Part shown: one piece after another, positions 8,901-16,011 of the stretch | How the letters are laid out: every line of letters starts with the position of its first letter | Numbering within the stretch: the stretch's first letter is position 1 | Translations under genes and position numbers: made by a program | Notes under the pieces: generated by a model | Databases searched by the model: none | Seen by the model: only the letters and a program-made list of their open reading frames with translations | Told to the model about the DNA's origin: nothing | Assembly (NCBI GenBank): GCA_900045905.1 | Contig: FCNS01000038.1 | Span: 186,001 to 250,000, forward strand | DNA length: 64,000 bases | Source of the DNA: Clostridiales bacterium CHKCI001 | GTDB lineage: Bacteria > Bacillota > Clostridia > Lachnospirales > Lachnospiraceae | Reading direction: 5' to 3'

Positions 8901-9697
8901 TTCTGCCATCCTATTACAGTTGTCACTTGAGCTGGAAGTACAGTCTGACCTGTAGAAGAAAGATTAAACGCAATTTTAACGATATTAGCATCTCCAAGAC
9001 TCTTAGCCAAAATCTGATCCAAATCGGCATAATTGTCTGTAATCATGAGTTCTTTCTCTTCTGGCGTTTCTGGCTTTGCTATATTTTCTGGTTCTTGTGT
9101 GATTCCAGTATAGCTTGCTGTTCCATTATTTTCAATCTGTCCGCTTTCAAATGTACAGTTATTAAATACCGCTGTCACATTGTTTATAATAGTAGAATTA
9201 AACTTACAATTTTCAAATGTAACGGTCGCTCCTTCTGGAATTACAAATGCCTTTTCTGTCAGCTTAAAGTAAATACTACGAATCTGTGTATTACTTCCTG
9301 ATTCAAATGTAAATGTTTCTCCATTAATATTGTTTCCAAGTGTTCGTTCGGTTTCTTCGCTCTCCCAGAAGATACCTCCGTCTTTCCATCCTGTTACTGT
9401 AGTAACCTGTGAAGGCAATACCGTTTGGCCAACTCCTGAAATATTTGTTGCAATTTTGATAGAAGCAGCATTTCCTAGATCTTCTGATAAAGACTTATCA
9501 AAATTCTTGTAATTGTCCTTGATCATCAATTCATTTTCTTGTGCTGCTTGCTCTGTACCTACTGCATCAACGGTTACTGTTTGTTTTTCTGCTTCCACTC
9601 CATCTGCCGCATTGACATATGGTGCTGGAACTGATCCAACTACAAGTGCACTTGCACATACACCACTTACAAGTGTCTGCCATCTTTTTTTCTTCAT
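5942..9697 (-). CDS. Large secreted surface protein: three tandem repeats, Ig-like, FIVAR and ChW domains
   Basis: This 1251-residue protein has a signal peptide (about 1-30, ending VNAADG). Three homologous repeats of about 150 residues follow (56-205, 216-365, 376-525). Each has a TGQTVLPAQVT-like segment, GNNI.G.TF, and FENC.F.S.I.NN..AVF.NCTFE, which look like short beta-helix rungs with paired cysteines. Then come a putative Ig-like domain (about 545-627), a long parallel-beta-like region rich in Asn and Gly (about 740-1030), a FIVAR-type helical domain (about 1050-1110) and three ChW repeats (about 1115-1250). No catalytic motif was recognised, so adhesion or glycan binding is only an inference. 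An AGGAGG site precedes the ATG. It converges with the GH85 gene, and both proteins end in IRLVKK. Confidence 0.8.
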   Translation of the reverse strand: MKKKRWQTLVSGVCASALVVGSVPAPYVNAADGVEAEKQTVTVDAVGTEQAAQENELMIKDNYKNFDKSLSEDLGNAASIKIATNISGVGQTVLPSQVTTVTGWKDGGIFWESEETERTLGNNINGETFTFESGSNTQIRSIYFKLTEKAFVIPEGATVTFENCKFNSTIINNVTAVFNNCTFESGQIENNGTASYTGITQEPENIAKPETPEEKELMITDNYADLDQILAKSLGDANIVKIAFNLSSTGQTVLPAQVTTVIGWQKGSIFAEEGETERTLGNNIDGDTFTFAGGSNTTVKNIKFRMPEKSITIPEGVTVTFENCTFNSTIVNNGTAVFHNCTFENGQIENNGSAEYTGTTQEPENIAKPETPVGGELIIDSSAYQNLDVILEQQLGTSDVVKLAWRMSSTGQTVLPAQVKLFTGWEKNFMYDQEKVQSVGNNIQGDTFRFENGSKTTVRSIDFNMTEKSIEIPKDAQVTFENCSFSSTIINNGSAVFNNCTFENGIIENNGSAEYINGTKEPENIGTPAETYIPLGLIVKETMLNDAVKGTEYHREVAYELSGTNKKEAQVTASVEPSDSGIEAKVEDGTLILSGTPTKEGTITVTVSASAKDEKEAVQEIQITVNKKIGVTLEGELDCVTTGQTQYQNYLTVYVTDENGNKVNYYDYIQDAANADAKLDVSLSPEGSGMQAYWLYDSVVVAGDAANAGTYQVTVTLTDKGQSITSEIKELRIYTGKETLKGQLETLDPKAETWDMEPYEIWNSDHAVIPVSLKTIYGSHESGLYGIIGNNEAVGSDTLVVPAGCDLTLENIKIYSSVKIIVEEGASLTLSDSVAYGAMEVNGGTFSMKNNAAVTDTVTLNDGSVMKNADLVSNGRYLSDGSQKPVVDTVVIVNGHVTVEGTNVITGEAGNGEEPGQNAIQVNGELEITKGSTLTAIGGGDYLPAFNGGTGVILNNGVISGEGTLIAHGGNGSGGYGGVGIDGTGIVSVAELESKGGDSNLSLGIQGKGGDAVSKDVIVKTTNPVIIGGKGNPDGSSEIVVGTVDKSALESAVNTFDTYSKDDYTAESFEVFAKALEVAKEVLANANVTQEEVDNALNDLNGAAEALEKKPVEQAIQVSYRTHVQNDGWQDFVSNGEMSGTKGKGLRLEGIEIRLDNNTIGGSVEYRTHVQNEGWQDYVADGAMSGTKGKSLRLEAIKIRLTGELAQKYSVEYRTHVQNEGWQNWVRDDAMSGTKGKSLRLEGIEIRLVKK
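5945..6352 (-). repeat. Three ChW repeats, nearly identical to those of the GH85 gene
   Basis: The first two units match GH85 units 1-2 over roughly 85 residues with one or two changes. By eye about nine in ten bases agree, and the differences are mostly at third codon positions. The order matches GH85 units 1, 2/5 and 6, which suggests mosaic exchange. Confidence 0.85.
6360..9540 (-). repeat. Repeat-bearing coding region (three 150-residue repeats at about 8120-9530)
   Basis: The part of the gene from about 8120 to 9530 encodes the three tandem repeats. The linker EPENIAKPETP recurs after repeats 1 and 2, and repeats 2 and 3 share runs such as ENGQIENNGSAEY with small changes, which indicates internal duplication. 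Confidence 0.6.
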
Positions 9698-10771
9698 TTT
9701 CTTACCTCCTAATTCATTAGTATAATCTCTCGGAATCGTTTGCTTGTATATATTCTATCTTTAGATAAAGATCTCGAATTCCTTCCTATGTGCAGAATTC
9801 TTGTCTGTTATCCACTGCCATCCTTCTTTCCGTTCTTAGATTGTGGGTCCAAGCATGATTCCCATGATCTTCTGGAAAATTATTTCAGAAGGGATGTTTT
9901 CTGCCAGATTATCACTCTAACAAATGGATTCAGGATCATGATGTAATCCTTTATTAACTCTTATTGCTTTACTGCCGCAAAAATCTGATTTAACTTTTCA
10001 TTGACTTAAATTGAGAAACGAGACATCAAGGTAAATATAAGATTAATTTCGTTATTGGCAAAGATAAAATCTCAATTTGTAAAGATAGAAGAAAAATGAA
10101 AACTGAAATATAATGATCAGATATCAGTAAAGTGTTCAAGTAAACGTGAAAAAATAGACTTTCAACAATTAGAAAGCAACAGGTATCACGTTGCTAAGAT
10201 GTAATACTGCTGGATGCATGGGAGTTACCTTTTGGATTCACTCCAAGAAAGTTGATTTTACAAATAGAATGATTTTTTAATTATTTATACACCATTTCTT
10301 TAGAAATAGCGACAATTATGTTTACTTCAATATATCCTTTTAGGGGAAATATTCACATTTCAAAGTTCATTACTAGTAATAGCTGGTTATAATTAATCAG
10401 GATTCTAAGAGATTAGGCATAACTAATAAAAGTTAGTCTAAACTAATTATACATGAATTTTTTTCAGTGTCAATATCTTACAAGTCGAAAATAAATAATT
10501 TGTTGCTGATTTTTCTAAAATATCAACATGATCTAGCTAAGTATATTACTTAAATACTTAAGAAACACTGTCTTTTTTATTAGCATATAAATGTCATATC
10601 ATTTGCACTGTCCACGAGTATCTGAATGGAGAAGGATTTTACGTGATACGTTATTAAAGGAGTGAAAGATAGAAGTGTGCGTAAAAAGAAAGAAACAAGA
10701 AAAAGCCTAAGGATAAGTGCATACAAATGAACACTAAGATAAGTTTACTATATCCTTTTTACATAAAGTGA
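9698..10771. other. Long non-coding AT-rich region
   Basis: About 1.07 kb without a credible gene between the surface-protein start and the purine promoter. The plus-strand frame 9740-9946 has no ribosome binding site and a cysteine/leucine-rich composition typical of chance. Short frames near 10591 and 10662 are basic peptides without support. The 12-mer AACTAATTATAC occurs at 10440 and again at 10802. No known RNA family was recognised. Confidence 0.4.
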
Positions 10772-10800
10772 TTGACTTTTGGAAATATTGATGTTATGGT
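10772..10800 (+). promoter_or_regulatory. Promoter of the ZTP riboswitch-purO-purH unit
   Basis: TTGACT (10772-10777), 17 bases, TATGGT (10795-10800). This places the transcript start just before the riboswitch. Confidence 0.65.
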
Positions 10801-10811
10801 TAAACTAATTA

Positions 10812-10878
10812 TACGACTGACGGAAGTGGAATAGACCACAGGGAGTATAAGGTGTTGGAGGCCGACCGTCTGGGCATA
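10812..10878 (+). promoter_or_regulatory. ZTP (pfl-motif) riboswitch
   Basis: The sequence carries the conserved landmarks of the pfl motif: CGACTGACGG, the GTGG/CCAC stem, CAGGGAGT and the closing GCCGACCGTCTGGGC. The family senses ZTP/ZMP, which accumulate when 10-formyl-tetrahydrofolate is scarce. Its location 70 bases ahead of the AICAR-to-IMP genes fits: ZMP is the substrate of the second gene. Confidence 0.93.
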
Positions 10879-10906
10879 GGAGTGCTTAGATTGCGTGGGC
10901 TTTTTC
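10859..10906 (+). terminator. Expression-platform terminator of the ZTP riboswitch
   Basis: AGGCCGAC can pair with GTGGGCTT (one mismatch, one G-U) ahead of TTTTTC. The 5' arm is the conserved GCCGACCG segment of the aptamer, so ligand binding and termination exclude each other, as is usual for this family. Confidence 0.6.
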
Positions 10907-10948
10907 TATATTCAATGCAAAACGATTCAAATGAGAGGAGAATGATGA

Positions 10949-11662
10949 ATGGAAATGTTATCATTAGAGAAGGAATTACAGAGTAACGCATACCCTGGAA
11001 GAGGAATTGTAATTGGAAAGTCTGATGATGGAAAAAAAGCAGTAACGGCGTATTTTATTATGGGAAGAAGTGAAAACAGTCGTAACCGTGTGTTTGTAGA
11101 AGATGGAAAAGGAATCCGCACACAGGCATTTGATCCATCCAAGTTGACAGACCCAAGTTTAATTATCTATGCGCCAGTTCGTGTACTTGGCAATAAGACA
11201 ATCGTAACCAATGGAGACCAAACAGATACAATCTATGAAGGTATGGATAAGCAAATGACATTTGAACAGTCGTTACGCAGTCGAGAATTTGAGCCAGATG
11301 CCCCAAACTATACTCCTAGAATTTCTGGTATTATGCATATTGAAAATGGTACTTATAACTATGCAATGTCTATTTTAAAAAGTGCGAATGGCAACCCAGA
11401 AGCTTGTAATCGTTATACCTTTGCATATGAAAATTGTTTAGCAGGAGAGGGACGTTTTATTCATACGTATCAGTGTGATGGAAATCCGCTTCCAAGTTTT
11501 GAGGGAGAGCCAAAGTTAGTAGGTATTTCTGGAGATATTGATACATTTACAAATATGATATGGAATAGCTTAAATGAAGACAATAAAGTATCGTTGTTTG
11601 TTCGCTTTATCGACATCGCAACAGGAGAATACGAGACAAGAATTGTTAATAAGAATCAATAA
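10949..11662 (+). CDS. purO: IMP cyclohydrolase, PurO family
   Basis: A 237-residue protein of the PurO/IMP_cyclohyd family, first known from archaea. It closes FAICAR to IMP, the last step of purine synthesis. Family features visible are NAYPGRGIVIG near the start, YFIMGRSENSRNRVF (about 31-45), the PNYTPRISG segment and an acidic/aromatic C-terminal half. The ATG at 10949 lies 8 bases after GAGAGGAG. It is 20 bases upstream of the AICAR transformylase gene, so the two steps normally fused in PurH are on separate proteins in one operon under the ZTP riboswitch. Confidence 0.9.
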   Translation: MEMLSLEKELQSNAYPGRGIVIGKSDDGKKAVTAYFIMGRSENSRNRVFVEDGKGIRTQAFDPSKLTDPSLIIYAPVRVLGNKTIVTNGDQTDTIYEGMDKQMTFEQSLRSREFEPDAPNYTPRISGIMHIENGTYNYAMSILKSANGNPEACNRYTFAYENCLAGEGRFIHTYQCDGNPLPSFEGEPKLVGISGDIDTFTNMIWNSLNEDNKVSLFVRFIDIATGEYETRIVNKNQ

Positions 11663-11682
11663 AAAACAGGAGGATAAATTCA

Positions 11683-12861
11683 ATGAAGGAACTGGAATTA
11701 AAATATGGATGTAACCCAAATCAGAAGCCATCTAAAATTTATATGCATGATGGAAGTGAATTGCCAATTCAGGTTCTTTGCGGAAAACCAGGTTATATCA
11801 ACTTTTTAGATGCATTTAATGGATGGCAGTTGGTAAAAGAGTTAAAAGAAGCAACTGGACTTCCAGCAGCCACTTCTTTTAAGCATGTTTCTCCAGCAGG
11901 TGCAGCAGTAGGACTTCCATTAACAGAAACGTTAGCAAAAATCTACTGGGTGGATGATATGGGAGAATTATCTCCACTTGCATGTGCCTATGCAAGAGCA
12001 AGAGGTGCAGATCGTATGTCTTCGTTTGGTGACTTTATTTCATTGTCGGATGTATGTGATACGGATACGGCACGATTAATTAAGAGAGAAGTATCAGATG
12101 GAGTAATTGCTCCAGGATATACACAAGAAGCGTTGGAGATCTTAAAGTCTAAGAAAAATGGAAATTATAATGTATTACAGATTGATCCAGAATATCGTCC
12201 AGACCCAATTGAGCATAAACAAGTATTTGGCATTACGTTTGAACAGGGCAGAAATGAACTGGCAATCAATCGAGAGCTATTAGCAAATGTAGTTACAGAT
12301 AATAAAGAAATTCCAGATGAAGCAAAGATTGATTTAATTATTTCTCTGATTACATTAAAATATACACAATCCAACTCCGTATGCTATGCAAAGGGAGGAC
12401 AGGCAATCGGAATTGGTGCAGGCCAGCAGTCCAGGGTTCATTGTACTCGTTTAGCAGGTCAAAAGGCAGATAATTGGTTCCTTCGTCAGAGTCCAAAGGT
12501 TTTGAACTTACAATTCGTAGATAAGATTAAACGTGCGGATCGTGATAATGCAATTGATGTCTATATCGGAGAGGAATATATGGATGTATTGGCAGATGGT
12601 GCATGGGAAAAAGTATTTAAGGTAAAACCAGAGGTATTTACAAAAGAGGAAAAGAGAGCTTGGTTAGATCAGATGCAAGATGTAGCACTTGGTTCCGATG
12701 CCTTCTTCCCATTTGGAGACAATATTGAACGTGCACATAAAAGTGGTGTAAAATATGTTGCGCAGCCAGGAGGTTCCGTGCGAGATGATCAGGTGATTGA
12801 GACATGTAATAAATATGGAATGGCAATGGCGTTCACAGGAATCCGTTTATTCCATCATTAA
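11683..12861 (+). CDS. purH: AICAR transformylase (stand-alone PurH C-terminal domain)
   Basis: A 392-residue protein equivalent to the transformylase half of bifunctional PurH. It transfers a formyl group from 10-formyl-THF to AICAR (ZMP). Visible family motifs are SFKHVSPAGAAVG (about 65-77, active-site Lys-His), LSPLACAYARARGADRMSSFGDFISL, YTQSNSVCYAKGGQAIGIGAGQQSR and DAFFPFGDNIERA. The N-terminal IMP cyclohydrolase (MGS-like) domain of normal PurH is absent and its job falls to the PurO gene upstream. AGGAGG precedes the start. Confidence 0.92.
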   Translation: MKELELKYGCNPNQKPSKIYMHDGSELPIQVLCGKPGYINFLDAFNGWQLVKELKEATGLPAATSFKHVSPAGAAVGLPLTETLAKIYWVDDMGELSPLACAYARARGADRMSSFGDFISLSDVCDTDTARLIKREVSDGVIAPGYTQEALEILKSKKNGNYNVLQIDPEYRPDPIEHKQVFGITFEQGRNELAINRELLANVVTDNKEIPDEAKIDLIISLITLKYTQSNSVCYAKGGQAIGIGAGQQSRVHCTRLAGQKADNWFLRQSPKVLNLQFVDKIKRADRDNAIDVYIGEEYMDVLADGAWEKVFKVKPEVFTKEEKRAWLDQMQDVALGSDAFFPFGDNIERAHKSGVKYVAQPGGSVRDDQVIETCNKYGMAMAFTGIRLFHH

Positions 12862-12863
12862 AT

Positions 12864-12908
12864 AACAAAAGGAACCTCCACTGGAGCTTCCTTTTGCATA
12901 TCACGATA
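12864..12908 (+). repeat. Terminator-like repeat, copy 1
   Basis: A 45-base unit beginning AACAAAAGGAA, with a hairpin (AAAAGGAACCTCCA with TGGAGCTTCCTTTT) and ending GCATATCACGATAA. It is repeated immediately downstream and again at 23374. As a hairpin followed by TTTTG it can terminate purH transcription. Confidence 0.75.
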
Positions 12909-12953
12909 ACAAAAGAAACTTCCACAGAAACTTTCTTTTGCATATCACGATAA
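12908..12953 (+). repeat. Terminator-like repeat, copy 2
   Basis: A diverged tandem copy of the preceding unit (AACAAAAGAAACTTCC ... CTTTCTTTTGCATATCACGATAA). Its stem is weaker than that of copy 1. Confidence 0.7.
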
Positions 12954-12956
12954 TAA

Positions 12957-13005
12957 GAAAAGCCGTTAATTGAGAAAGAAGTTCTTCTCAATTAGCGGTT
13001 TTTCT
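12957..13005 (+). terminator. Rho-independent terminator
   Basis: AAAAGCCGTTAATTGAGAA pairs with TTCTCAATTAGCGGTTTT (one bulge, one G-U) and is followed by TTTTTC. It ends the purine operon before the OLD-family gene. Confidence 0.85.
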
Positions 13006-13085
13006 ATTATAATGAAAAAAAGATTATTTGATGAAAGTATATAATAATAGAAAGAACGGGAAAAAAGTAAGAAAGAAGTGATTTC

Positions 13086-14942
13086 TTGAAAATTCAACAT
13101 ATAAAAATCCAAAATTTTAAATCAATACGAGAGCTAGAACTGAATGAGATTGATAATGCAATGATTTTGGTTGGAAAAAATAATACAGGGAAGACATCGA
13201 TTTTAGATGCAATTTTATCCGTATCGGGACAATATGAAATCTCGTCTGCTGACTTTTATGATTTAAATCGTAATATTGAAATTGAAATAGCAATGGAGAT
13301 TACAGAAGAAGACCTGCTATTATTACATCAGCAGGGAGTGATTAGTAAGTATAAACGACTGGAAATGTGGAAAAAAGATTTTTGTAATCGGCTTCCATCG
13401 TATCAAAATAGACAGTTGACATTTACTTATATTGTAAATAAAAATGGAACAAAACGCTATTTCGATGGATTTAAGAAGAATAATTCTTATATTCCTCTTG
13501 TTGTTCCTAAGATTCATTTTATTGACCACGAAAGAAATCCAGAAGAAATTCAGGAAGATATTTTGATGGCACAAAGAAGAGAATCTCTAGTAGGTCTGCA
13601 AGAAAATCGTTGCATTTTTGATAAAGCAAAAAATTGTAATACATGTTTTCAGTGCATTGGGTTAATTGAGCAAAAAACTCCAAAAGAACTGACAATTATG
13701 GAAGCAGCAAGACTTTTGGAATATAAATTATATCAATTGAATTTGAATGCATTTGCAGAAAAAGTAAATCAATGTTTTCATAAAAATAGTGTTCCATCGT
13801 TGGATGTTCAGTTTGCGGTACAGTTTGCGGCGGAAGAAATTTTTCGGATTGAGACAGTTATTATTAATAAGGAACGAGAGAGAGAGGATCTTCTAGATAC
13901 GATGAGTGCTGGAATGAAGAGTATTTATATTCTTTCTTTGCTGGAAGCTTATATCGAAGAGAGCAATCGAATGCCATGTATTATTATGATGGAAGATCCA
14001 GAGATTTATCTTCATCCTCAGCTTCAGAAAGTGGCAAGTGAGGTCTTGTATCGGCTTTCCAAAAAGAATCAGGTTATTTTCTCTACGCATTCACCAAATA
14101 TGATTTTTAATTTTACATCAAGACAAATTCGTCAGGTAGTATTGGATCACGAATATTCTACAACAGTGAATAAACAGGCGAATATTTCAAAAATTTTGAA
14201 TGATATGGGGTATACGGCTAATGATCTGATGGGAGTTAGTTTTGTGTTTATTGTAGAAGGGAAGCAAGATCGAAACCGTTTACCTCTTTTATTGAATCAT
14301 TACTATTCTGAAGTTATAGATGAGGATGGGAAATTGCTTCGAATTGCAATTATTGCAACAAATAGCTGTACGAATATTAAGACATATGCAAATTTAAAGT
14401 ATATGAACCAAGTTTATATCCGAGATCAATTTCTTATGATACGGGATGGGGATGGAAAAGATGCGAAGGAACTAAAGGCACAGCTATGTGGATATTATAA
14501 ACAGCGTGCAAAAGAGGATTTTGGGAATTTGCCAAGGGTGAGTGAGCGAAATGTATTAATTTTGAAATATTATTCATTTGAAAATTATTTTTTGAATGCA
14601 GAGGTTATGGCTAAAATTGGAGTAATTTCATCGGAGGAAGCATTTTATGATATATTATGGGAAAAATATCAGCTCTATCTAAAAAAACTTACTAGTGTAA
14701 AACATATGTTGGAAGAAACGGGAATTTCCATACAATCCAAAGAAGATATAAAAAGATATATGGAGTTCTTTCGGATTTATGTAAGAGGACATAATCTATT
14801 TGACATTTTTTACGGACGTTACAAAAAAGAAGGAGAAACTGAAATATTAAAAGCGTATATTCAAAATGCACCGAGAAAATGTTTTCAAGATATTTTAGAT
14901 GCAATTGATTCCTTTATTTATTTCAATGGAAGGAAACGATAG
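13086..14942 (+). CDS. OLD-family ATP-dependent endonuclease-like protein (AAA ATPase plus TOPRIM)
   Basis: A 618-residue protein with an ABC/SMC-type ATPase followed by a TOPRIM nuclease domain. Visible: Walker A GKNNTGKTS (30-38), signature-like TMSAGMKS (272-279), Walker B IIMMEDPE (299-306), H-switch STHSP (333-337), TOPRIM glutamate in FIVEGKQD (E391) and the DGDGKD acidic motif (454-459). Inserted in the ATPase is a four-cysteine cluster (C176, C184, C187, C190) that could bind zinc or an Fe-S centre. OLD proteins include phage-exclusion factors and GajA of Gabija, but no UvrD-like GajB helicase is present here. The start is TTG after a weak AGAAAGAAG site. Its role, defence or housekeeping, is not known. 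Confidence 0.8.
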   Translation: MKIQHIKIQNFKSIRELELNEIDNAMILVGKNNTGKTSILDAILSVSGQYEISSADFYDLNRNIEIEIAMEITEEDLLLLHQQGVISKYKRLEMWKKDFCNRLPSYQNRQLTFTYIVNKNGTKRYFDGFKKNNSYIPLVVPKIHFIDHERNPEEIQEDILMAQRRESLVGLQENRCIFDKAKNCNTCFQCIGLIEQKTPKELTIMEAARLLEYKLYQLNLNAFAEKVNQCFHKNSVPSLDVQFAVQFAAEEIFRIETVIINKEREREDLLDTMSAGMKSIYILSLLEAYIEESNRMPCIIMMEDPEIYLHPQLQKVASEVLYRLSKKNQVIFSTHSPNMIFNFTSRQIRQVVLDHEYSTTVNKQANISKILNDMGYTANDLMGVSFVFIVEGKQDRNRLPLLLNHYYSEVIDEDGKLLRIAIIATNSCTNIKTYANLKYMNQVYIRDQFLMIRDGDGKDAKELKAQLCGYYKQRAKEDFGNLPRVSERNVLILKYYSFENYFLNAEVMAKIGVISSEEAFYDILWEKYQLYLKKLTSVKHMLEETGISIQSKEDIKRYMEFFRIYVRGHNLFDIFYGRYKKEGETEILKAYIQNAPRKCFQDILDAIDSFIYFNGRKR

Positions 14943-14974
14943 CATGTTATATCAGGAGAGCTTACGATAAAAGT

Positions 14975-15123
14975 GTCGTCAATGGACTGACAGCCAGGGT
15001 ACTTATACCCTGTGCTGACTGGACATTCGACGACCTGACCTGTATGAGCAAGTAAGGCATTTGCCTGGATTGCGAATACAGGCAGCGATGTCGAGAGTGC
15101 ACAGCACGAAGACATCGGCTTTT
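14975..15123 (+). ncRNA. Candidate structured RNA or complex terminator: three consecutive hairpins
   Basis: H1 (14975-15034): GTCGTC..GACGAC outer stem and a perfect CAGGGTA..TACCCTG inner hairpin. H2 (15039-15082): CCTGTAT..ATACAGG enclosing GCAA..TTGC and AGGCA..TGCCT. H3 (15086-15117): CGATGTC..GACATCG followed by GCTTTTAT, terminator-like. The region is clearly less AT-rich than its surroundings. It lies downstream of the OLD-family gene and beyond the stop of yyaC. No promoter of its own was found and no Rfam family was recognised. Confidence 0.45.
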
Positions 15124-15159
15124 ATATCATGGTAGTGTTCGCAAAGCGGGCATGAAAGT

Positions 15160-15720
15160 TTAGGAAATAAGCATCTCCTGATAGGTTTTTATACCATTGC
15201 AAATACAATCAGCAAGTTCCATAACAAGTCCAAGACGAATATTTTGCAGGCGGGAAGATACATCAAAACAGTCTTCACTTACAATACCAGTAATTGAAAT
15301 TTGTCCAATTTGAGGTAATCGTTTCGATACGCCAGTTCCAGGACGAATAGAACGATTGCTTAATGTGATACAGCCAACGGATTCTTTTTTGCCAATGGAA
15401 GCATCAATTGCAATTGTAAGTGGAGCATGATGAAGAGCGGAAAGGCGAAGTAAAGTTGGACAGAGGTTAATTGCATGAACTGGTCGAGAGAGTGTTCCAA
15501 ATACTTGGAATGGATATAAAAGCATTTTTTCTAACTTATATCCAATAATTGGTCCAAGGCTGTCTCCAAGTACACGGTCGCTGCCAATGCAAAGGAAGAA
15601 AATAGGAATGTCTGGTTTCAAGGAAAAATATTGCTCGGTTAATTGCATAAGCTGGCTGGCAAATAATGTGGACGAAAATGCACTGCCAGCCCGATGATAA
15701 TAAACTTTTTTGGATTGCAT
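15160..15720 (-). CDS. yyaC: Sporulation protein YyaC (spore protease family, DUF1256)
   Basis: A 186-residue homologue of Bacillus subtilis YyaC, related to the germination protease fold. Conserved parts are FFLCIGSDRVLGDSLGPIIGYKL (positions shortened here: roughly residues 40-62), TIAIDASIG and SVGCITLSN. It indicates that the organism belongs to a spore-forming lineage. The ATG at 15720 follows an ideal GAGGAGGT site; the in-frame ATG at 15741 lies upstream of that site and is rejected. The gene stands alone on the minus strand. The target protein is not known from the sequence. Confidence 0.85.
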   Translation of the reverse strand: MQSKKVYYHRAGSAFSSTLFASQLMQLTEQYFSLKPDIPIFFLCIGSDRVLGDSLGPIIGYKLEKMLLYPFQVFGTLSRPVHAINLCPTLLRLSALHHAPLTIAIDASIGKKESVGCITLSNRSIRPGTGVSKRLPQIGQISITGIVSEDCFDVSSRLQNIRLGLVMELADCICNGIKTYQEMLIS

Positions 15721-16011
15721 TGTTACCTCCTCGTGCTGCATCTTTAAAAGGATATCATTTTTAGTCTCCCCTGTTTTTTTTTTCTTATTCTTTTCTGGAG
15801 ATTATGTAACTGCTTTACAGGAGTTTTGTTTTATCCTATGAGAGGAATGGACAAAAAATACATAAACGTTTTATAAGAATTATAGTAGAAAGAAGAGCTA
15901 AAAATAAGATGTTCTACTGTCGAAATTTTTTTTGTGTTCGACATCTCAAATCAACAAATTTTGTACAACGATTGTGGTAGGATAAAAGAAAAAAGATGGT
16001 GAGGTGTCGTT

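Noticed and set aside
9740-9946. 68-codon plus-strand frame in the intergenic region
   Set aside because: No ribosome binding site, biased Cys/Leu/Phe composition, no family resemblance.
10591-10733. Two short basic peptides in the region before the ZTP riboswitch
   Set aside because: Only 20-25 codons each, no good start context and no match to known leader peptides.
13086-15720. Gabija or other two-gene defence system around the OLD-family protein
   Set aside because: No UvrD/GajB helicase or reverse transcriptase follows; the next gene is the sporulation gene yyaC on the other strand.
15919-15946. TGTCGAA...TTCGACA palindrome before the LysM gene as an SOS box or terminator
   Set aside because: It does not fit the Firmicutes LexA consensus, and no T run or other clear role was found; left as an unexplained palindrome.
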